A stretch of DNA of 18,435 nucleotides from Globobulimina sp. (Eukaryota > Foraminifera > Rotaliida). The position numbers and the translations under genes were made by a program. Shown here one piece after another: positions 17,943 to 18,435 of the stretch. The stretch spans positions 1 through 18,435 of the forward strand of contig PIVH01000002.1 in assembly GCA_003354225.1 (NCBI GenBank), written 5' to 3'. The stretch's first letter is position 1. The number at the start of each line of letters is the position of its first letter. The notes below the pieces were generated by a model. That model was not told the origin of the DNA and ran no database searches. It worked only from the letters and a program-made list of their open reading frames with translations.

Positions 17943-18130
17943 TGATTAAATCAAAATTAGATAGTATACTAAACTCGCTAGATGAAAAGTTGGAAGAATT
18001 CGCAACTAAGATAGCGGACTTCCCTGAGACTAAAGCTGAAGTCATGGACTTAGAGGAAGTTGTATACTATTTAAATGATCTAAAGAATAAGATAGAAGTA
18101 TTATTAATAATAGTGGAAAGTGATGAGTAA
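17942..18130 (+). CDS. Hypothetical helical protein, 62 aa
   Basis: MIKSKLDSILNSLDEKLEEF starts an acidic, heptad-like helical chain ending in a hydrophobic segment and acidic tail (LLIIVESDE). It is probably a short coiled-coil protein. The start is coupled to the previous gene through TAATG, and the next ATG (18123) lies 8 nt before its stop. Unrecognised. Confidence 0.65.
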   Translation: MIKSKLDSILNSLDEKLEEFATKIADFPETKAEVMDLEEVVYYLNDLKNKIEVLLIIVESDE

Positions 18131-18435
18131 ATTTACAACATATAAAATGCCAGGTTCTTATAAAGGAACTACTGATTTAAAAGATATATATGCATTTCGT
18201 TTTGATGCTACTGGAGAACACGATAGAACAAATGATGTAGAAAGGTATAAACAATCAAAAGGGTTGTTAAGTGTAGCTAATAGATTTAAAGATATTGATT
18301 ATTTAAACCAAGAAGAGGTAGATAAACGATCACTTGAAATACAAAAAGAAAATGAAGAGTATATAAACTTATTACATGAATCTGGAGAATATGGTAAATA
18401 TAATGGTGATATGGAATTAAAAATAATGGATAATC
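18123..18435 (+). CDS. Hypothetical protein, N-terminal 104 residues, runs off the window
   Basis: The ATG at 18123 overlaps the end of the previous gene and the frame stays open to the window edge. It begins MSKFTTYKMPGSYKGTTDLK. Residues 20-80 are polar (DIYAFRFDATGEHDRTNDVE, then a basic helix), and Glu/Lys-rich helices follow. With no C-terminus visible I cannot assign a family. It continues the coupled run of genes from 16944. Confidence 0.7.
   Translation, partial: MSKFTTYKMPGSYKGTTDLKDIYAFRFDATGEHDRTNDVERYKQSKGLLSVANRFKDIDYLNQEEVDKRSLEIQKENEEYINLLHESGEYGKYNGDMELKIMDN

Noticed and set aside
1-18435. CRISPR array, insertion sequence or transposase
   Set aside because: I saw no regularly spaced direct repeats and no transposase or integrase motifs in any frame.

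Overview
The window looks like part of a large, AT-rich tailed-phage genome (or a close relative) whose host is probably a member of the Bacteroidetes. The evidence is dense, short, mostly unrecognisable genes in long co-oriented runs; start codons preceded by A/T-rich leaders without Shine-Dalgarno sequences; one protein (1313-1711) carrying motifs I associate with small proteins of Bacteroidetes phages; a free-standing NUMOD1 protein; and phage-typical host-mimic genes (a GroES-like co-chaperonin and a bL12-like ribosomal stalk protein). No structural, replication or integration gene is recognisable here, so lineage and life cycle stay open.

Layout. From about 13.2 kb down to 0.8 kb every gene is on the minus strand. 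From about 13.97 kb to the right end every gene is on the plus strand. The two arms diverge from a region of about 0.8 kb (13175-13965) without a convincing gene. Two plus-strand genes (13969 and 14853) share a two-part upstream motif with identical spacing, probably a promoter. Intrinsic terminators are visible at 1727-1757, 6375-6400 and 9935-9965 (minus) and at 14352-14381 and 16636-16665 (plus).

The most solid unusual content concerns translation. At 3411-3955 (minus) lies a tmRNA gene whose two halves are in swapped order, i.e. circularly permuted. The CCA-ending T-arm piece comes first, directly after the stop codon of a bL12-like gene. A spacer of about 270 nt follows, holding a 47-codon ORF and long inverted repeats. 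Then comes the 5' piece with the D-domain, a 14-codon tag ORF (GNLTTITQLFRIAA) and hairpins. The two pieces form a complete 7-bp acceptor stem with the G3.U70 pair expected for alanine charging. A CCA-encoding tRNA-like gene with an extra-long central region lies at 7586-7690. A structured RNA behind groES (16271-16560) contains a segment like the 690-loop hairpin of small-subunit rRNA.

Almost every gap of 75 nt or more in both arms holds a compact, self-complementary element closed by a helix of about 8-14 bp (5948-6051, 6253-6327, 8810-9200, 10625-10915, 11464-11539, 11823-12103, 12425-12538, 12545-12636, 14269-14347, 16271-16560, and much of 1-816). I cannot assign these to known families. 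Together with the tmRNA they make this an unusually ncRNA-rich phage segment. My overall reading is a phage that supplies pieces of host translation, ribosome rescue and protein folding, plus a set of undescribed structured RNAs.
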